Assembly: GCA_011800805.1 (NCBI GenBank)
Contig: MPNW01000328.1
Coordinates: 127,262 to 191,261 of the forward strand
Reading direction: 5' to 3'
Length of the DNA stretch: 64,000 nt
From: Hirudo medicinalis
Lineage: Eukaryota > Annelida > Clitellata > Hirudinida > Hirudinidae
The notes below the pieces were generated by a model, which saw nothing but the letters and a program-made list of their open reading frames with translations, did not search any database and had not been told where the DNA came from. The position numbers were made by a program, and so were the translations under genes. Position 1 is the stretch's first letter. The number at the start of each line of letters is the position of its first letter. This document shows, one piece after another, positions 1 through 20,000 of the stretch.

Positions 1-744
1 ATTAGCTGATTATTTGATAAAACACAATTCATTCATTGGTTTTAAATGTTGCAAACTTTCGTGTCACATTCAAATAAAATATGAAACTGAGAAATATCTA
101 CTAATAAAGTTGATTGATAAAGCAACTTTTTATTTCCATATGTCAGTGCATGAGTCATCATGTTTTCAGGCTCACTATCTGATCTGTCATCTGAATGACA
201 AGAATAGAAACATTTGAATGCTGATAAATTAGCTTATTTGATGCTTGAACAAACATTGAGAAAGTTTAAAATTACATTGAAAATGCAGCTGATGATGTGG
301 TGTGCAATGTGATTAAGACCACCTGCATTCTAAGAATCTTTATTGGAACCAAATTTTTATCTTTATTTGCAAAATTTGTTTGATCAGTTGAAACCATTGT
401 TTGTAATACAAAACAGACTAAACATGAGGCCCCATTACTATGATTTATTGTGTTGTGAATGACATCTTCATATTTCTGAAAAAAAAATCAGGATGGTCGC
501 ATGTTGTTCAAATGATTTTGGATCATGGTGTGATACTTCAAATGGTAATATTTTAAGCTGCATTATTTTATTAATATTTTAAGCTGTAAAACATTAACAT
601 ATTGTTGTGTGACTGCAGTTTTTTTATGATTACAACATAACACTTAGTTCTGCTAAATGCTTTCATCAGTCAACTCCAAGAATGATGGATAATAATTGAA
701 TATTTCTAATTTCTTGATTTCTCGACGTCGAATCTACTTTCCAG
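1..744. other. Left-edge non-coding stretch, probably intron
   Basis: AT-rich sequence with no convincing exon. It precedes an exon with a good acceptor (pyrimidine-rich, CAG at 742-744) that begins inside a codon, so this is most likely an intron of the kelch gene whose earlier exons are outside the window. Confidence 0.5.
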
Positions 745-3700
745 CAAACTCCCACGTGTGTCGGATGAGGGCCTACAGAGATTGTCTCGTCGTCATGGGG
801 GCAGGTTACCTCGATAACACCCTGTGCACCAACATGATGGCTGCCCCTATCAAGGGGGGCCAGTTAGGCTCCTTTGTTAGTCTTGCCCCTACAAAGGATC
901 GCAGGTACTTTGCTGCCGTTGCCGTCGTCAACGATTTCGTGTTCGTCGTCGGAGGACAGACGGCCATGGCAGGAGATGGAAGTCATGCCACTAACAATGC
1001 TTTTAGGTCGGTTGGCTTTTTGCAAATGCATGCTAATAATTGTTCACTTTTATTTAGTATTCATGTGAAATATTTTCTTTTGGTGTCAGTAGATTGTCAT
1101 GGTGTGCTAGTCAATTTACTATTGTGTTGGTTTGTTGACTAGCATTACACATGATTATTACTTGAGAAAATATGATGCTATGGGGGCATACAGGTTTGCA
1201 ATTTCAGCAGCAGGTTTGCAATTCACAATTGAACTTTAAAACAGATACAATCCGAGGGATGGAAAATGGCTTCAGATCTCATCAATGAGTGTCCCGCGCA
1301 CACACTTTTCTCTCATCACGATGCCCAATTGTCTAGTGGCCGTCGGAGGGAAGCACAACAGGGTGGCCCTCAACACGGCAGAAAAATATGATTTTGCTTC
1401 CAACGAGTGGTCCCCCATCTCCACTCTTCCTCACACATTGTTCAGCCATGCTGGGTGTGCCCATGGCTCCAAGGTTTGTAGCGTTTGGGCAATAACTTTT
1501 CAATCAGTTGTTTTGTTTTTAAGCCCTTGTTTTGTAATAACAACAACAATAACAATAATAATAATAACAACAACAACAATAATAATAATAATGATAATAA
1601 TAACAATCATAATAAAATATTGTAATGAAAAACAATAGGGAAGCTTAAAAAAGATGACGTTGATTGTTTGTTGTTAGGAATACGATCAGTATCATAATTC
1701 TTCATGAATATTTTATTCACATGTATTCATGAAATTCCTCTACTTGCAGTTTGTTGCAATTCTGATGCCTAAGGATCTCTTAAGTTATCCACTTGGACTT
1801 GTTGTGATTTCATCCATTTTATTGCTTCAGGTTTATATATCCGGCGGATGCCCGGGGGAGGACTTCACGGACGACGTGCTCTGCTACGACCTGGACAGGT
1901 CGGGGTGGCAGGCAAGGGCTCCCCTCAATCAGAGCAGGGGCTACCACGTCATGGTTGCCCATGGCAACAAGCTTTACGTCTGCGCCGGAAACACCAATGC
2001 AGGTAGGTCGGAACGAGAGATGCAAAGGTGAAGGAGATGTAATGCTCGAGTGAATTTGATGGATGTTGATTTATTTGCTTGAAGATTATGAAGCGGCCAT
2101 CGCTTTGGAAAAATAGATCAGTTATTATTTTGTGGATCATTTGATGACACAATTAGAGTGTCTTTTATTTCCTATTTATTTGCAAAACAATTACAAGCCA
2201 GTAAAATTTGAATTCATTGGTGATTTATGTGAGGGATTGCAATAATTGAATGCATTAATACATAGTTTTCAATATTTACCATTAAATCAAAACTTAATCC
2301 TTGGACTTTTTTTTTTGATTTGCATTTTAAAAATTTATTTTTAAAAAATTTGATCCTTAGAACCATCTCCACTTGTTAATATTTCTATTTTTTCTGCAGT
2401 TTTATTTTAGTCTTCAAATAGTTTTTTGCTCGATTGGGTGGAAGCCATTTTATTTTCTCATCTCATTTTTGGAGACCTGTTTGTATTTTGGTTTTAAAGG
2501 CTTCAGAAAGTTTCCCAGGTTGATGTAAATCAGAACATGCCTATCAATTAAGAGAGTTAAAGGCTGTAATGAGTTAAATCAGGAGATTTTAGGAGCTTGT
2601 TGTTGTTGTTCAGTTATAGAATGTTATTCATATTTTGTTTGTAACTCCAATCGCAACTTGTTCAATGACAGTGCATTTATTAGTGAATAAGATTAGGTTC
2701 AAGTGTTTAAAGTCACATTCTTGTGTACTTCTTCAACTTCACTAGGGCTCCACTATCATAAACAAAATACCTCAAACACACTTTCAACTCTGACTCCATC
2801 CTTCACATAGTTGGCATTCGACTAAAATATACAACACATGCAATGGTTTCAATAATTTTTAACAAAGTGGTGCAAATGAATCTCGTTTTTGAACTGCCAG
2901 GAGACAGGCACGATGTGATGATGACAGAGTGCTACGACATCGACTCTGATGAGTGGACCATCCTCTCATCAGCAACGCAGGGTCAGTCTGAAGCTCCTGC
3001 TGTCAAGTGTGACGGAAAGGTGAGATGCTGTGGGATGTCTCGATGCGAACGTTTGGAAATTTGGAAAATGTATTTGTGGGGATTGTTATTGTTTTGTACA
3101 TGTTCAATTATGAAGAGATATTTAAAATTGTATTTGTAAGTATTAATGATGCAAAGAATGTAATTTAATCATCTACCTGAGAGCAGTAACTCTCTAACTG
3201 TAATTTTAATTGGAAATATTATTTATCAGGAAATTACACTTTAATAGAATAAACCACACCTTGATTGGAGAATTCCTTATGTTAATTTGGGAAAACGTTA
3301 TGTTAATGCACATCAGGTGTTCATCCTCGGTGGATACAGCTGGGATGCACACAGCTTCCAGGAGAACGTTCAGGCCTACGACATCGAGAACGACTCTTGG
3401 GAACTTCTCAAGAACAAACTTCCCGAACCAATGACAGGTGGGGATTTTTACTCTTGAGGTTTCGGTTTCGTGTCGAGAATCGGTCGAGTACTGACTAGTT
3501 GAAGCTATTGTAAACTTGTAATGCTGTTGTATGCTAGTTGTGATTACATGTTAATGAATTATACTATTATATTAATTAGAATAATTTATTAATACATTTG
3601 CTATGTGATGTGTTATTGTGAATGTTACATATATTGTTGGGTCATCGATTTGTTATTGCAATTTTTATTATTATTAAAATCTTGTAATAGGATTAACTAC

Positions 3701-4011
3701 GCGATGATTTATATTTGACGTACACTTGTTACGATGCAGTCGATAAAACCTATCAATGATTTCAATCATGACTTCATGTTCTTCAACCATCTAGAAATGG
3801 TTTTCTGATCTAGGCACTGTTACTCCTTTCGGTTTGTGAGTAAACCAATATAAATAAAAATAAAATATAATAAGGTATTATAAGTTAATGATCATTCATT
3901 ATCAATTAACAAATTATTGATTAATTCTTTACAGGTGTCGTGGCATGCAGGGTTAAGCTTCCTCAGAGATTGTTCGATGATTACACCAACCCTCCTCCAC
4001 CTTACTGTTGA
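745..4011 (+). CDS. Kelch-repeat protein, 3' part of a BTB-kelch (KLHL-like) gene
   Basis: Six exons join in phase: 745-1006, 1245-1473, 1831-2002, 2901-3019, 3317-3437 and 3935-4011 (stop TGA 4009-4011). The translation carries successive kelch blades, each with the hydrophobic-GG core followed by a spaced Y and W: FVFVVGGQ, CLVAVGGK with YDFASNEW, VYISGGCPGED with CYDLDRSGW, LYVCAGN with CYDIDSDEW, and VFILGGYSW with YDIENDSW. The last part (LPEPMTGVVACRVKLP) is the usual closing strand of KLHL propellers. In this family the kelch propeller binds substrate and an N-terminal BTB-BACK region binds cullin-3; that N-terminal region is not in the window, so the gene is partial here. The first exon starts in phase 1, confirming missing upstream exons. 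Donors are variable (GTCGGT, GTTTGT, GTAGGT, GTGAGA, GTGGGG). I cannot name the subfamily. Confidence 0.85.
1541..1618. repeat. (AAT/AAC)n low-complexity tract in kelch intron
   Basis: A run of aac/aat trinucleotides within the intron after exon 1245-1473. It extends an open frame there artificially. Confidence 0.9.
3460..3530. repeat. Dispersed repeat copy A
   Basis: The stretch around 3478-3520 (core GTACTGACTAGTTGAAGC) closely matches 15780-15835 next to the hAT remnant. This suggests a fragment of a mobile element in the last kelch intron. Confidence 0.5.
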
Positions 4012-4059
4012 TACTTATTGTGCGAACCTAAATAATAATGGATATTAATGAGTATTAAG

Positions 4060-4091
<32 letters not shown>

Positions 4092-5852
4092 ATTAAGTTA
4101 ATAATAATAACTAATTATTAATGTCAACCTGTTTGCTTCTGGATGGGAGGTGGATGAACCTGAGTGATTTAAAATGTTTCGTGTGTGGAACGGCACGTGT
4201 GAAAGTTCGATTTTATTTCACGACCTTTGTTGTACTAAAACCATTGTGAATTTTTTCTGTCGAAGAGTGGATTTGGAATGTCACGTTTCTTGTTTTCATA
4301 ATAATCTTTGTCGACTTTATCATTTATTTCTCTTCTTCGAGTCACTTTCAATTTGTGCTAAAGGCGAGTTTGGTTTTCCGGGCAGATTGATTTTTCTGGG
4401 CACAGAGTGGCAACAATCGACGCTCTGTCGTCTGCACAACTTCGCACAAGACAAAGTTTTTTTTCGAATGTAGTAGCTTTGACGGTCATTTCTAGTTGAA
4501 AAGATTTTGTTCCGAAGGGCTTCAACAAATGCGGACCTGAAATGTCCAAGGTATATCTATATCTTTGTCGATCGGTGCATAGGATGAATTTTCTAACGTC
4601 CGGGTCTACTTTTCAAAAACCAACTTTTGGAATATAATTTGTAAATTGCCTGCAAATTTTAAATGTTTTGGATTGTATGTTTCATTCGAGGGCTTCATTA
4701 GCAATAATCTCAACACAATGTTCACCACTTTTATTAACCATTCACTGCGTCACTTAACTTTATTTGCAACAGCAGAGCTAGTGTTCGTAGTGTAGAATAT
4801 TTTGCACTCACTTGTTTGAAAAACAATTGGCTTCAATTCACACATGCAGCTACAAGTCTCAGATGTCAAACTTAGAGAAAATCTAAATGAATGCTCGATG
4901 CGAAAGCATTAAAAACAGGATTCACAAAGCAAGTGTTTAAGCTTAGGTTCCAATTCAATTAACAATTGAGCTATTTATCCTGTTAGAACTTAGAAATCGA
5001 CAACTGGCTACACAAGCACCTGCATCTGAGCCTCTGTCAAATGTGAGCGACTTTGCACAATCAATTTCCTTAACATTCGAGAAAAAGGCCATAATCTAAT
5101 TACCACATCAATTTATAGTCGGCCAATGTGTATGGGTACAAAATTCTGTCATAATTGAATAACTGACGAGTGAAATGGCGACACTTGAACAGATTTTGAT
5201 GGTTTCTTTGAGGGGAACAGTGATTTTTGAAAACATCGAATCACAAAATAAGTGTTTGAGTTGACAGATAAAAGACACAAAAAGCAAATAACTCATGTGT
5301 ATGTAGATTCTAGCATTAATAGCTTAACAAATAACTCTGCTTATGAGAACACAACAGTCTCCCTGAAGCAGGGGAATCCATGTTGAAGTGATTTCTCTAA
5401 ACAAGTTTGGCATTTGCTCATTGCACATTCGATCGTGATCATGAAACGATTAAATTTATAATTTTCAAGAATACCAATTTATAAAACAAAATTTCTTAGC
5501 GAGCTGGGCATTTCCTGTGGCATGATTTAAAATAAAAGCAACTTAAACACCCAAAGAAAGCAGAAAGAGAATGGTTCAAAGAAATGGCTTCACCAGTGGA
5601 GGTTCTCGGAAACAAATCTTTCGTCGCGACGAAATGTCCGTCCGAATTACGTCCGCTACACGAATCAGAAAATAAACAAAGCCGTCAAAAAGAACTTCTA
5701 AGATGATTTTAAAAAGCAACTTTGATAAATAATAAGTGATCCTCCAATCTACAAACTACAAGCTATTCAAATTCATGACTGAACAAAAGATGAACAAACT
5801 GGCAAAATGAAAGTTCTGTACAGACTGACAGGTCCAGCCAATCGTGGGATGT
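4012..5852. other. Convergent intergenic region (kelch and Rac-like 3' ends)
   Basis: About 1.8 kb between the stop codons of two convergent genes. It holds AAT repeats at 4057-4110 and no exon I can support; open frames here (for example 4174-4473) have no recognisable protein and no splice partners. It presumably includes both 3' untranslated regions. Confidence 0.6.
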
Positions 5853-8800
5853 TCATATCAGGAGGCATTTTCTGATTGGTCGGACAGTCGGCTGAGGATT
5901 GAGAACAGCTCTTACTGCTTCGTCAAATACCTAATGACAAGAATAAATATTGGATTTCGTAATGTTTATTTTTAATCAATATAATGAAAACAATAAGCAT
6001 GATAATTATTAAAACATCAAAACATTATTAAGATAAGACAAGGAGTCAAACTAAATAATGCTTATAATCAGAAAAATCAATTTTTAAATTGAAGTTCAAA
6101 ATCTGGTGCATCAACCATAAAATAGGTTTTTGGGTTAAATAAGCATCAGGATGGATCTGTAAACAAACAATGAATTGTCAATAAATACAAAAGTATTGAA
6201 GACAAAATTACACTAATAAATGTGAAACTTCAAGAATTTTGGTTTTAACAGGAAAATAGGAGAAGGATATTTTAACGAAAAGAGTTGATTTGATAAGACA
6301 CTTAAGTAATAGGATCAGCACAATAACACTGTTTATAATTTATTTACTAATATCAACAACTACAACTGCTTCTGCAAAAAATATTCAGCTAAGCCTTTAC
6401 CAAAACAAAGGCAACAAAGGTCTGCAGAATGTTAACTGCTACAAATAGCATCCGATCAGGACCTAGCAGGACAAACAAAGCTTACTACCTGCTTGAGGCC
6501 CCTTTGTGTAAGGGCTGAGCATTCGAGGTACTTGACAGCCCTAATCTTGGAAGCCATTTTGACTCCCTGCTCTCTCTTGACGGGGGCAAGATTGTTGGCA
6601 GCCAGCTGGTTCAATACGTCCTTGTCTTCTCTCAGATCGATTTTTGTTCCTGTGTTAAAATGTAGTTTTTTTTTTTATGTAAAAATTGTCTAAAGTGAAA
6701 TACAGCAATTAAGGATGTGAACATGTTTTGCATCTGGTTGTGGGGATAAACAGTGCAATGGCTTTATTTATGTCTGGATGTTGAACAGCCAATTGAATTA
6801 TCAATACTTAGATTGTGCCAGAGTTTATTGTCATGAATCTCTACTCAATTTGATTGGTATTTGTGAGCTGCTCACTGTGACATGTAGAAATGTTTTGACG
6901 AGGCTTTATTAAAAAGGTATTTACATGTTTACAACAAGATAATGAAAAATCATATACCAAAAACTGTCACAAGGAAGAATAATATTGACCAATAAGTTGA
7001 CATAATCACATTTCTAAATAAGATGAAATAACTTTTCACTTATAATAAATATATAAAAGCACAAAAAAGATTTAAGATCAACACTCCTATCAAAAGCAAG
7101 CTGGTGATGATGATAATGATGATGACAGTCATACATTGGCATGTTTAGGTGAGAACTGGTCCCAATGAGTGGTGCTCAGATTGAAAGATGATGTGAAGCA
7201 GACTGCAAGTGCTGCTAAATTAAAAACACCACCTCATAGCTACTGAGCACTAAAGTCTGATGCCTACAAAATGATTTCATAATCTGAAATAGGTTGTACT
7301 GGCTTCCTTAAAAAAGATTTTGTACGTCAGATTAAATTCTGAAATCAGTCTGTGAATTCCCACTTGTTGTGTCCCATTAACTGCACGTGCACACATCGAA
7401 AACAAAGAATCCCTTCCTTGGCTTTAATTAGGAAGTTCAACAATTAATTTGAAAGAAAGGATTTAAAAAGGCGGAGTCCAACAATGCCAATCAAGAAGTT
7501 AAATGAGGCACTTGAAAAACATGGATGATTACAATCTTGTTAGCAATTTTAAATTACTTCTATTTGGGGCATTAAATCTGTGACAACCACTCCTGGTTGA
7601 TCTGTAATCATTAATAGATGGTACACTAATTTGTTGGTGACTTTTTACCCTTACAAGGGCTTCAAATTATCTTTTAAATATGACCCTTTCAAAATATTTT
7701 TTAACATTCTAATTCTGAGCAGAAGCAGCAAAACAAAATGGTTAAAACGCAATGAGTACAAATCAGAAAAGGTTTTTCTTTCCAAGCAAACCCCAAGAAT
7801 CTGGCTAGAAAGTTTAATCAATCAATTAAGTTTAACATGCCACCATGAACAAGCAATAAAATATTAACAGAGGAAATGAAACACTGATGTTGGAGTGCAT
7901 AATGAATGATTTGTTAGATGATTTAAACTGTGATTATAATATCAGTAGGATTTGTTGAATAGTTGTGGCCTTGCTTTGAAATATGAACAGGACTTGAGTG
8001 CTACATAACCAGGCAGAAGCAGGCTCGAGCAATATCGAACAATTACATTGAGAGATCATTAACGTCAGTAATTAGGATTAATGACCTAATTATTAATTAG
8101 GTGATTAACTATTGTTGTACCACAAACATCTATTACTGTATTCGCTCGGTGTTAAATGTCAAATAGAATCTCATTGCTTGAATCAGTAAATAAATAATAA
8201 TAACTGGTCAAACCTAATTAATAGTTAGTTATTATCTCCTATCAACAAGGTTAATGTCTGAAACACAGGATTCAAGTTCGATTAAAACCTCTTGAAGCAT
8301 ATCCTTATGTCAAGTCAAACTATAAAAAGCAATCAATTATTTTTCGAATAATAATTTCCAGAATGGCTAGGTAATGCTGCGAACGACATGTGACAAGGCA
8401 AACTGTGGCTTCAATTATAAATTGCCAGCCTAAAATGAGGTGCATTGGTGATATATTCTCATGAGAATCACACCATGCTCAGCAAGATGCAAGGCATCAC
8501 AATGCAAAAAGATGCAACAACACTCACCAACGAGGAGAACAGCAGCGTCGGGGCAATGGTGCTTGATCTCAGGGCACCATTTAGTGCTGATGTTTTCAAA
8601 TGAAGAAGGACTTACAACGCTGAAGCAGATTAAGAAGACATCGGTCTGTTAATTGAAAAAAAAAAACAATTTCAGGTGAAATTTAGCTTAAGGCACTTAG
8701 AATATACAAATGAAAATAAAAACAGATTAAAAACCATGTTTCTGAAATGAAATTCCAAGAACAAATTTGATTTGATCAAAACTTGAGGCCATTACAGTTT

Positions 8801-9159
8801 TAGCAAACACAAGAGCTTAAAAAAAATGAATTTAAAATATCCAGCACCTGTGGATAGGAAAGTGGTCGCAGTCTATCATAATCCTCCTGCCCTGCGGTAT
8901 CCCAAAGACCGAGACTCACTGGAACTCCATCGACCATCATGGAACTTGTGTAATTGTCAAAACTGTATCAATTGCATAAAGAAGACTTCAGCATTCACGA
9001 AATCTGCATTTAACACAAACGAATTACCAAAACAGTTACGTACACAGTCGGCACATATTCTCCTGGAAAACTGTCCGTCGTGTAGGAAATGAGCATGCAC
9101 GTCTTACCAACTGTTCCATCTCCAACCACAACACACTTAATGGGCCGACCCTGAGCCAT
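5853..9159 (-). CDS. Mtl: Mig-2-like (Mtl) Rac-family small GTPase, complete
   Basis: Five exons on the minus strand join in phase: 9159-9044, 8962-8848, 8645-8528, 6649-6489 and 5930-5853, giving 195 residues, the usual size. The start ATG (9159-9157) opens [15 protein letters not shown]. Visible motifs: P-loop GDGTVGKT (about residues 13-20), effector region YVPTVFDNY, switch [20 protein letters not shown], base recognition GTKIDLRED and [14 protein letters not shown]. The C-terminal CAAX box is CLLI, which predicts geranylgeranylation and plasma-membrane attachment. Rac-family GTPases act as GTP-regulated switches for actin, cell migration and axon guidance. The Thr in GDGTVGKT and the [12 protein letters not shown] block resemble Mig-2/Mtl more than Rac1 or Cdc42; this subfamily call is from memory of the family. 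The gene starts 446 bp from the divergent EARS2-like gene. Confidence 0.95.
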
Positions 9160-15043
<5,884 letters not shown>

Positions 15044-17081
15044 TTTGATTTTACTAGATAAATAGTGTCTGAGCAGGTGGAAAGTGATTACGTGAATTTT
15101 CTTACTAGTTAACCATCCATCAAAAAATCACAGCGACAAACGATGCAATTTGAGGAAATATAAGTTTATTTTGTGAATAATTTAAATGGTTTTTTTTGCT
15201 TGCTAAATGGAAGCTGGTGTTAACTAGGCTTTGGGAGCTTTGGAGTTCCAGAGTTACTGAGACTTGAAATCAGCTTAAGGCAGTGAGGAAGCCAGAATGA
15301 TAGAGGAATTAAGATTATCCTTGGGTCCGAGGAATACTGAGTAGAAAGATAATGGGACATAGGAGGGTCTTTGTGGGCCACTAAATAAGTTAAAGCGTGA
15401 GCTCGGTTTAGCCATTCTCTAAAAGAGCGATGCCTTTGTGTACCATTTATAGTTCCTCAATTCTGCCGGGCCAACCATTGTGAAAAGAGAATTTGTTTTG
15501 AATTCAAAGCATGAAGAACTGAATTTTACAGTTGCAATTGCTTATTGAAGGTACATTTTAAATAAGATTAGTAATTTTATTTATTTGAAATGGTAGAAAA
15601 GTACGAAAGTTAAGCATATGGAAACATCCAAATTTGGAGCAACATGCTGGGAAACAACATCATTTATTGGCAGCGCATGTTTTGAGCAGTTCTTCTCAAT
15701 GATGAAATTCATTAAAAACAGACACCGCAGTCAGCTCACAAATGAACATCTGATCAGTGACCAGTCAGCTTAGAGTTAAGAGTCGATCAAGTACTGATTA
15801 GTTGAAGCTATCTTGAACTTGCTTTTGTAATCAATTTTCACTCACAGCGGACATTGATAAATTATGCAAAAACACAAAATACCAAGTCTCACATTAATAA
15901 AACTAAACTTGATTTTATCTCCCCATGTTTTATAAACATGTATGCACGTTATATTCCTAACTCGACACACTAGTTGTCATTAGATTGCATATTTTTGATT
16001 GTGACTGATTAATGTTTATAAAGGCCCACCAATGAAAAATGTTGCACACCCCTGGCCTATAATGACGACGTGTGACATTTAACGTCATAAGAATGTCACA
16101 AAAAGCAGAAGTTGGTGATAGAAAAGGATGGACTCGCTTGAAAGTACAATTCGACCAAAAAATATGACCTCTACTTGCTGATCGCAATTTGGTTTGTTTT
16201 CTGGATTTAGAAGCGATTTAGTGTTTATTTTTTTCCTTAAAAGTGAAAGCTTGGATAACAATTTGCCACAATTTTAGGGCCAGCGAGTTTTTTAAATGGA
16301 AATTAGGTTTCCTTCCATTATCAAAAGCAATTTCCAAAGTGCTATTAAAGCTTAGAGAAGCTGCAGCCCACTTAATCGTGATAATCATTCCCACGGGACA
16401 AAGTTTTCTAAAACCAGCTTGCTTTGCCGTCGTAGTAGATTTGCGTCTTTACAGGCTAACAATAGTCACATCATGTCTTTAATTTTACCAGCTTTCTTTT
16501 GTTTCTTTTGAAATTACTTTTCAGCATTATCCGCATTTCATTCCAATTCCATAGATTTTAATAGGCTACAATAGTATAATAGTTGTTGACCTAGGGCAAA
16601 AAAAAGGGTCATCTCATGAGTTTTGTTGTGCGAGGGTCTGCTCCCACCCCTTGGAAAAAGCTAAAATGACGTCCCTGGCTACTGTGAGCACAAAATCGAA
16701 ATATATCCACTGTGTATGTGTTTACAATCTTCTAAAAGACTCATGAAGATCTGCGTTGGGTTATTCTATTTATTAGAAATTTTTTTTTTAACCTTTTATT
16801 AAATCGCTTAGATAGCATATGGTAATACTTAATATCAACTTTTTGAGTGAGTATTTCAACTAAGTGAAAGTAAGACAAAAACAATTATCTTGCGATTACT
16901 AATTTTCACTTCAATTATTGGTTAATTCCTACTTTATTATTTCCTGCATGACTAATGTTATTTTAGCCTCAACAGGGCTAACATTAACGGCTTAAAAGCT
17001 TCTTAATAAATTATTTATGATCCTTTAATGAAAATATAATTGAATCGTTTGGGATTTGAAGGTGAACCAATTGGTTGCAGT
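15044..17081. other. Intergenic region between EARS2 and first phosphatase gene
   Basis: Apart from the hAT remnant (15620-16054) this holds the presumed EARS2 3' untranslated region and AT-rich sequence. Open frames at 15957-16187 (-) and 16243-16482 (+) have no recognisable content. Confidence 0.55.
15620..16054 (+). mobile_element. hAT-family DNA transposon remnant (C-terminal transposase piece plus 3' terminal repeat)
   Basis: A plus-strand frame at about 15629-15772 contains SACFEQFFSMMKFIKNR followed by SQLTNEHL. This is the C-terminal dimerisation signature of hAT transposases and domesticated ZBED/GTF2I-repeat relatives (family pattern CE-x-x-FS-x-M-K-x-x-K-x-R-x-x-LT-x-E-HL). About 280 bp downstream, 16041-16054 reads GTTGCACACCCCTG, the reverse complement of a typical hAT end CAGGGGTGTGCAAC. 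The catalytic part, 5' terminal repeat and a matched target duplication were not found, so this is a 3' fossil. It lies between EARS2 and the first phosphatase gene. Confidence 0.65.
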
Positions 17082-20000
17082 ATGACATTTAAAATTCCTA
17101 TGTTGCTGTTGCTTGTGTTGAACCGTGTATTAAAATGCACTGAAAATGCAAATGAAGAATTTAAGTCCTGTGAGTTTTTATTTTTTTCTTCAACTAAATT
17201 GTCATTTAATTCAATTTTATCATAAATTACATTTTATTAATTCTTAGCTTAAACACTCAATATTATTAATTGCATTAAAATCTTGTTGAATCGACGTCCG
17301 TCAAGTTTAAATGTTATTTTTCAATTAGACGATGAACACCAAGTATTTCATTTATTTTCAAATAAATTTACTCTATTTCCACGTTGTTTACTTCTCTTAG
17401 ATTTAATTGAACACTCAAATGTTAGAGGAATCAAAGTTGGAGAAGAAGTACATTGGACTTTGGATTTGAATGGAAGTTATATTATTGGAAGTGTTCGAAT
17501 CCACGGTAAAAAATGTTTTTCATTGGATTGAATGTTGACATATTTTATAATTAACTCCAATTTTCATTAACAGTGCTGGAACATTCATTGTGGAACAACA
17601 AAAACCTTAGAATGACGGTAAATGACAGCAAATTACATTACTGCGACAAAATATCCATTGAAGAGAATGATTGGATAGTCATCATGTGCAACGAGTCTCT
17701 AGTGATTGGAAGACAACTGACAATTTCGAATAATGCTGATCAAACCAACGACACAATAAAGATCCATATTTGCTCAACAACAAAACGTAAAAAACAGCAA
17801 CTCATATTTTAAAATATCTGAATTACAGTTATGATGTTTTAATTACAGATCCAATTATAAAATCCTATTTTACAACTGATTCATCTTTGGTGAATAATAC
17901 TGATATTGTGTTTGACGGAGACTTAAAAACATGTCATTCATTCGATAAATGGTTCAACTATTCGACATGGATAGCAATTGACTTGAAGAAAGAGATGTTT
18001 GTTGAGTCATTCGTGATTATAGGTAAAAAGTAGGTTTGCATTTGTTTACGTCGGAGTGTGTTGATATCAAACATTTTTAAAGGTAATAACTACTCAACTG
18101 TGAAGAACATTGATATTCTGGTCACCAAGCATTACACTGTAGACATTTTGCCAAACTATACACTCTGCAACGATAGCGATGATCTCTTACGTTGTGATAA
18201 GGAAGGCCAGTTCGTACTCTTAAAAATAAACCCTGATAACAATGGGGAATTTTCAATATGTGAAATTTTTTTTTCTGGATCAAAATCTCACGGTTATTGT
18301 TAATGCAATAGTTTAAAATATTGAGAATTAATAAGTATAAGTAATAAATGATGCTGTAATTACTATTTGATTCATGCTTAGTGCTCCATTTGCCTTTTTT
18401 TAAACAGAAAAACTGGATAAGAAATATGGGATTTGTAATTTGAAGATCAAGTCTCATGGAAAGTTCTATACGATCAAAATTTTGATTACACTGTTCTCTT
18501 TGATATTTTAGATGGTATTAATTACATGAATGAAAAATATTTTCATAGAAATGAAATTATTTTACAGGATGGAAAGATGCTTGGATGGTTCCATTAATAA
18601 TATTATGTTGTGTCTTACTATTTGGAATGTGTTTCGGGGCATGGAGGATTTGTAAAGAGTACGTAATAATAAATGCAATTGCAATTATATCTCAATTTAA
18701 AGATTTCTATAATATTTAAAATTTTATACTCTGAGCTAATAATTTCCAAGGAAGCCTCGTTTCTGTGAGCCAATGTTTTCTTACAACAATTTTTAATCTT
18801 CACTTAAATATCGTTTATTTGTCAGCAGGGAAATATTTAAATGATTCAAACCTGATGCAGGATTTGCAAGCAAATAAATTGCAATATCTCGTCAATAAAA
18901 AATTATTAAATGAAGAATTTGACAAAGAGTTTTCGGTCAGTAAGTTAAATAACAATAATAAAAATAATTGCAAGACTAACATAAATAATATTCTTCAATT
19001 AAATAAATAGTTTTAGATGAGACCACTTTTGCGTATCAGCAATTTGTTATTGTTATTATTGTTTTAATTCAGAAGTTGCAAACAAAAGATGTGAAGCCAT
19101 CGACCATAAGTTCACTTGCAAGTCATGTTGCTAAAAATCGTTTTGGAAATGTAACACCTTGTATGAAATTAAATTGTTTCACTAACATTGTTTTAAATAA
19201 TCATTGCAGTCAAGCTAACATTTACAGTTGATGATAATTTGGTGACCCTGGAAGGTGGCGAAAATAATTATATCAATGCCAGTTTTATCAGAGTTGGTAC
19301 ATTTTGTACTCAAATTAATTATTAATTAAATATCCACTTTAAATTTGTCAAATAATAATAATAATAATAATAATAATTATTATTATTGGAATGAATCATC
19401 TTATCTATTTCCAAAGGGATACAAAGGAGTTTCAAGGGCATACATAGCAACCCAAGGTTTGTTGGAATTTCACTATCATGACATGTTTTAATTAATTCCA
19501 TTTTAAAGGTCCCTTGAATAATACATTGAACGACTTTTGGAAGCTTGTTTGGCAGTTCAAAGTGGATGTCATTGTCATGTTGACTCAGTTATCTGAAACC
19601 TGCATTGTTAGACTATTATTATAATTAATCAATTATTTGTAATTATCATAACAAATCAATTGGCAATATTTAGTCTGCTGATAGGTTAAGGGAATTATCG
19701 GCCTAGGAATTCTCGTTAAGGTTCGATTGGAGCAGATGCAAGATTATGTCAAGTAAATTTATCTTTAAAAAAAAGAGGAGGGTGGGAGGTTTACGCTTAC
19801 CAGCGACGAAGTTACGTGTATTCGGACATGAAAAAGCAAAAAAAAAGAAAAACCATCAGATGATCAATTGGGCAGATGCACCCCCAAATGCTGGGCAACC
19901 CCTAGCGACAGATTTCCATATAAATTACCGCTGAAAGTAAATATTAAGAAGGTTAAATCAGTCTTTAAAAATTACTCAACGATTATTTGAATCAGCAAAA

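Noticed and set aside
1..217. Open frame at the left edge as a BTB or kelch exon
   Set aside because: Cys/His/Leu-rich translation with no BTB, BACK or kelch pattern, no in-phase splice connection.
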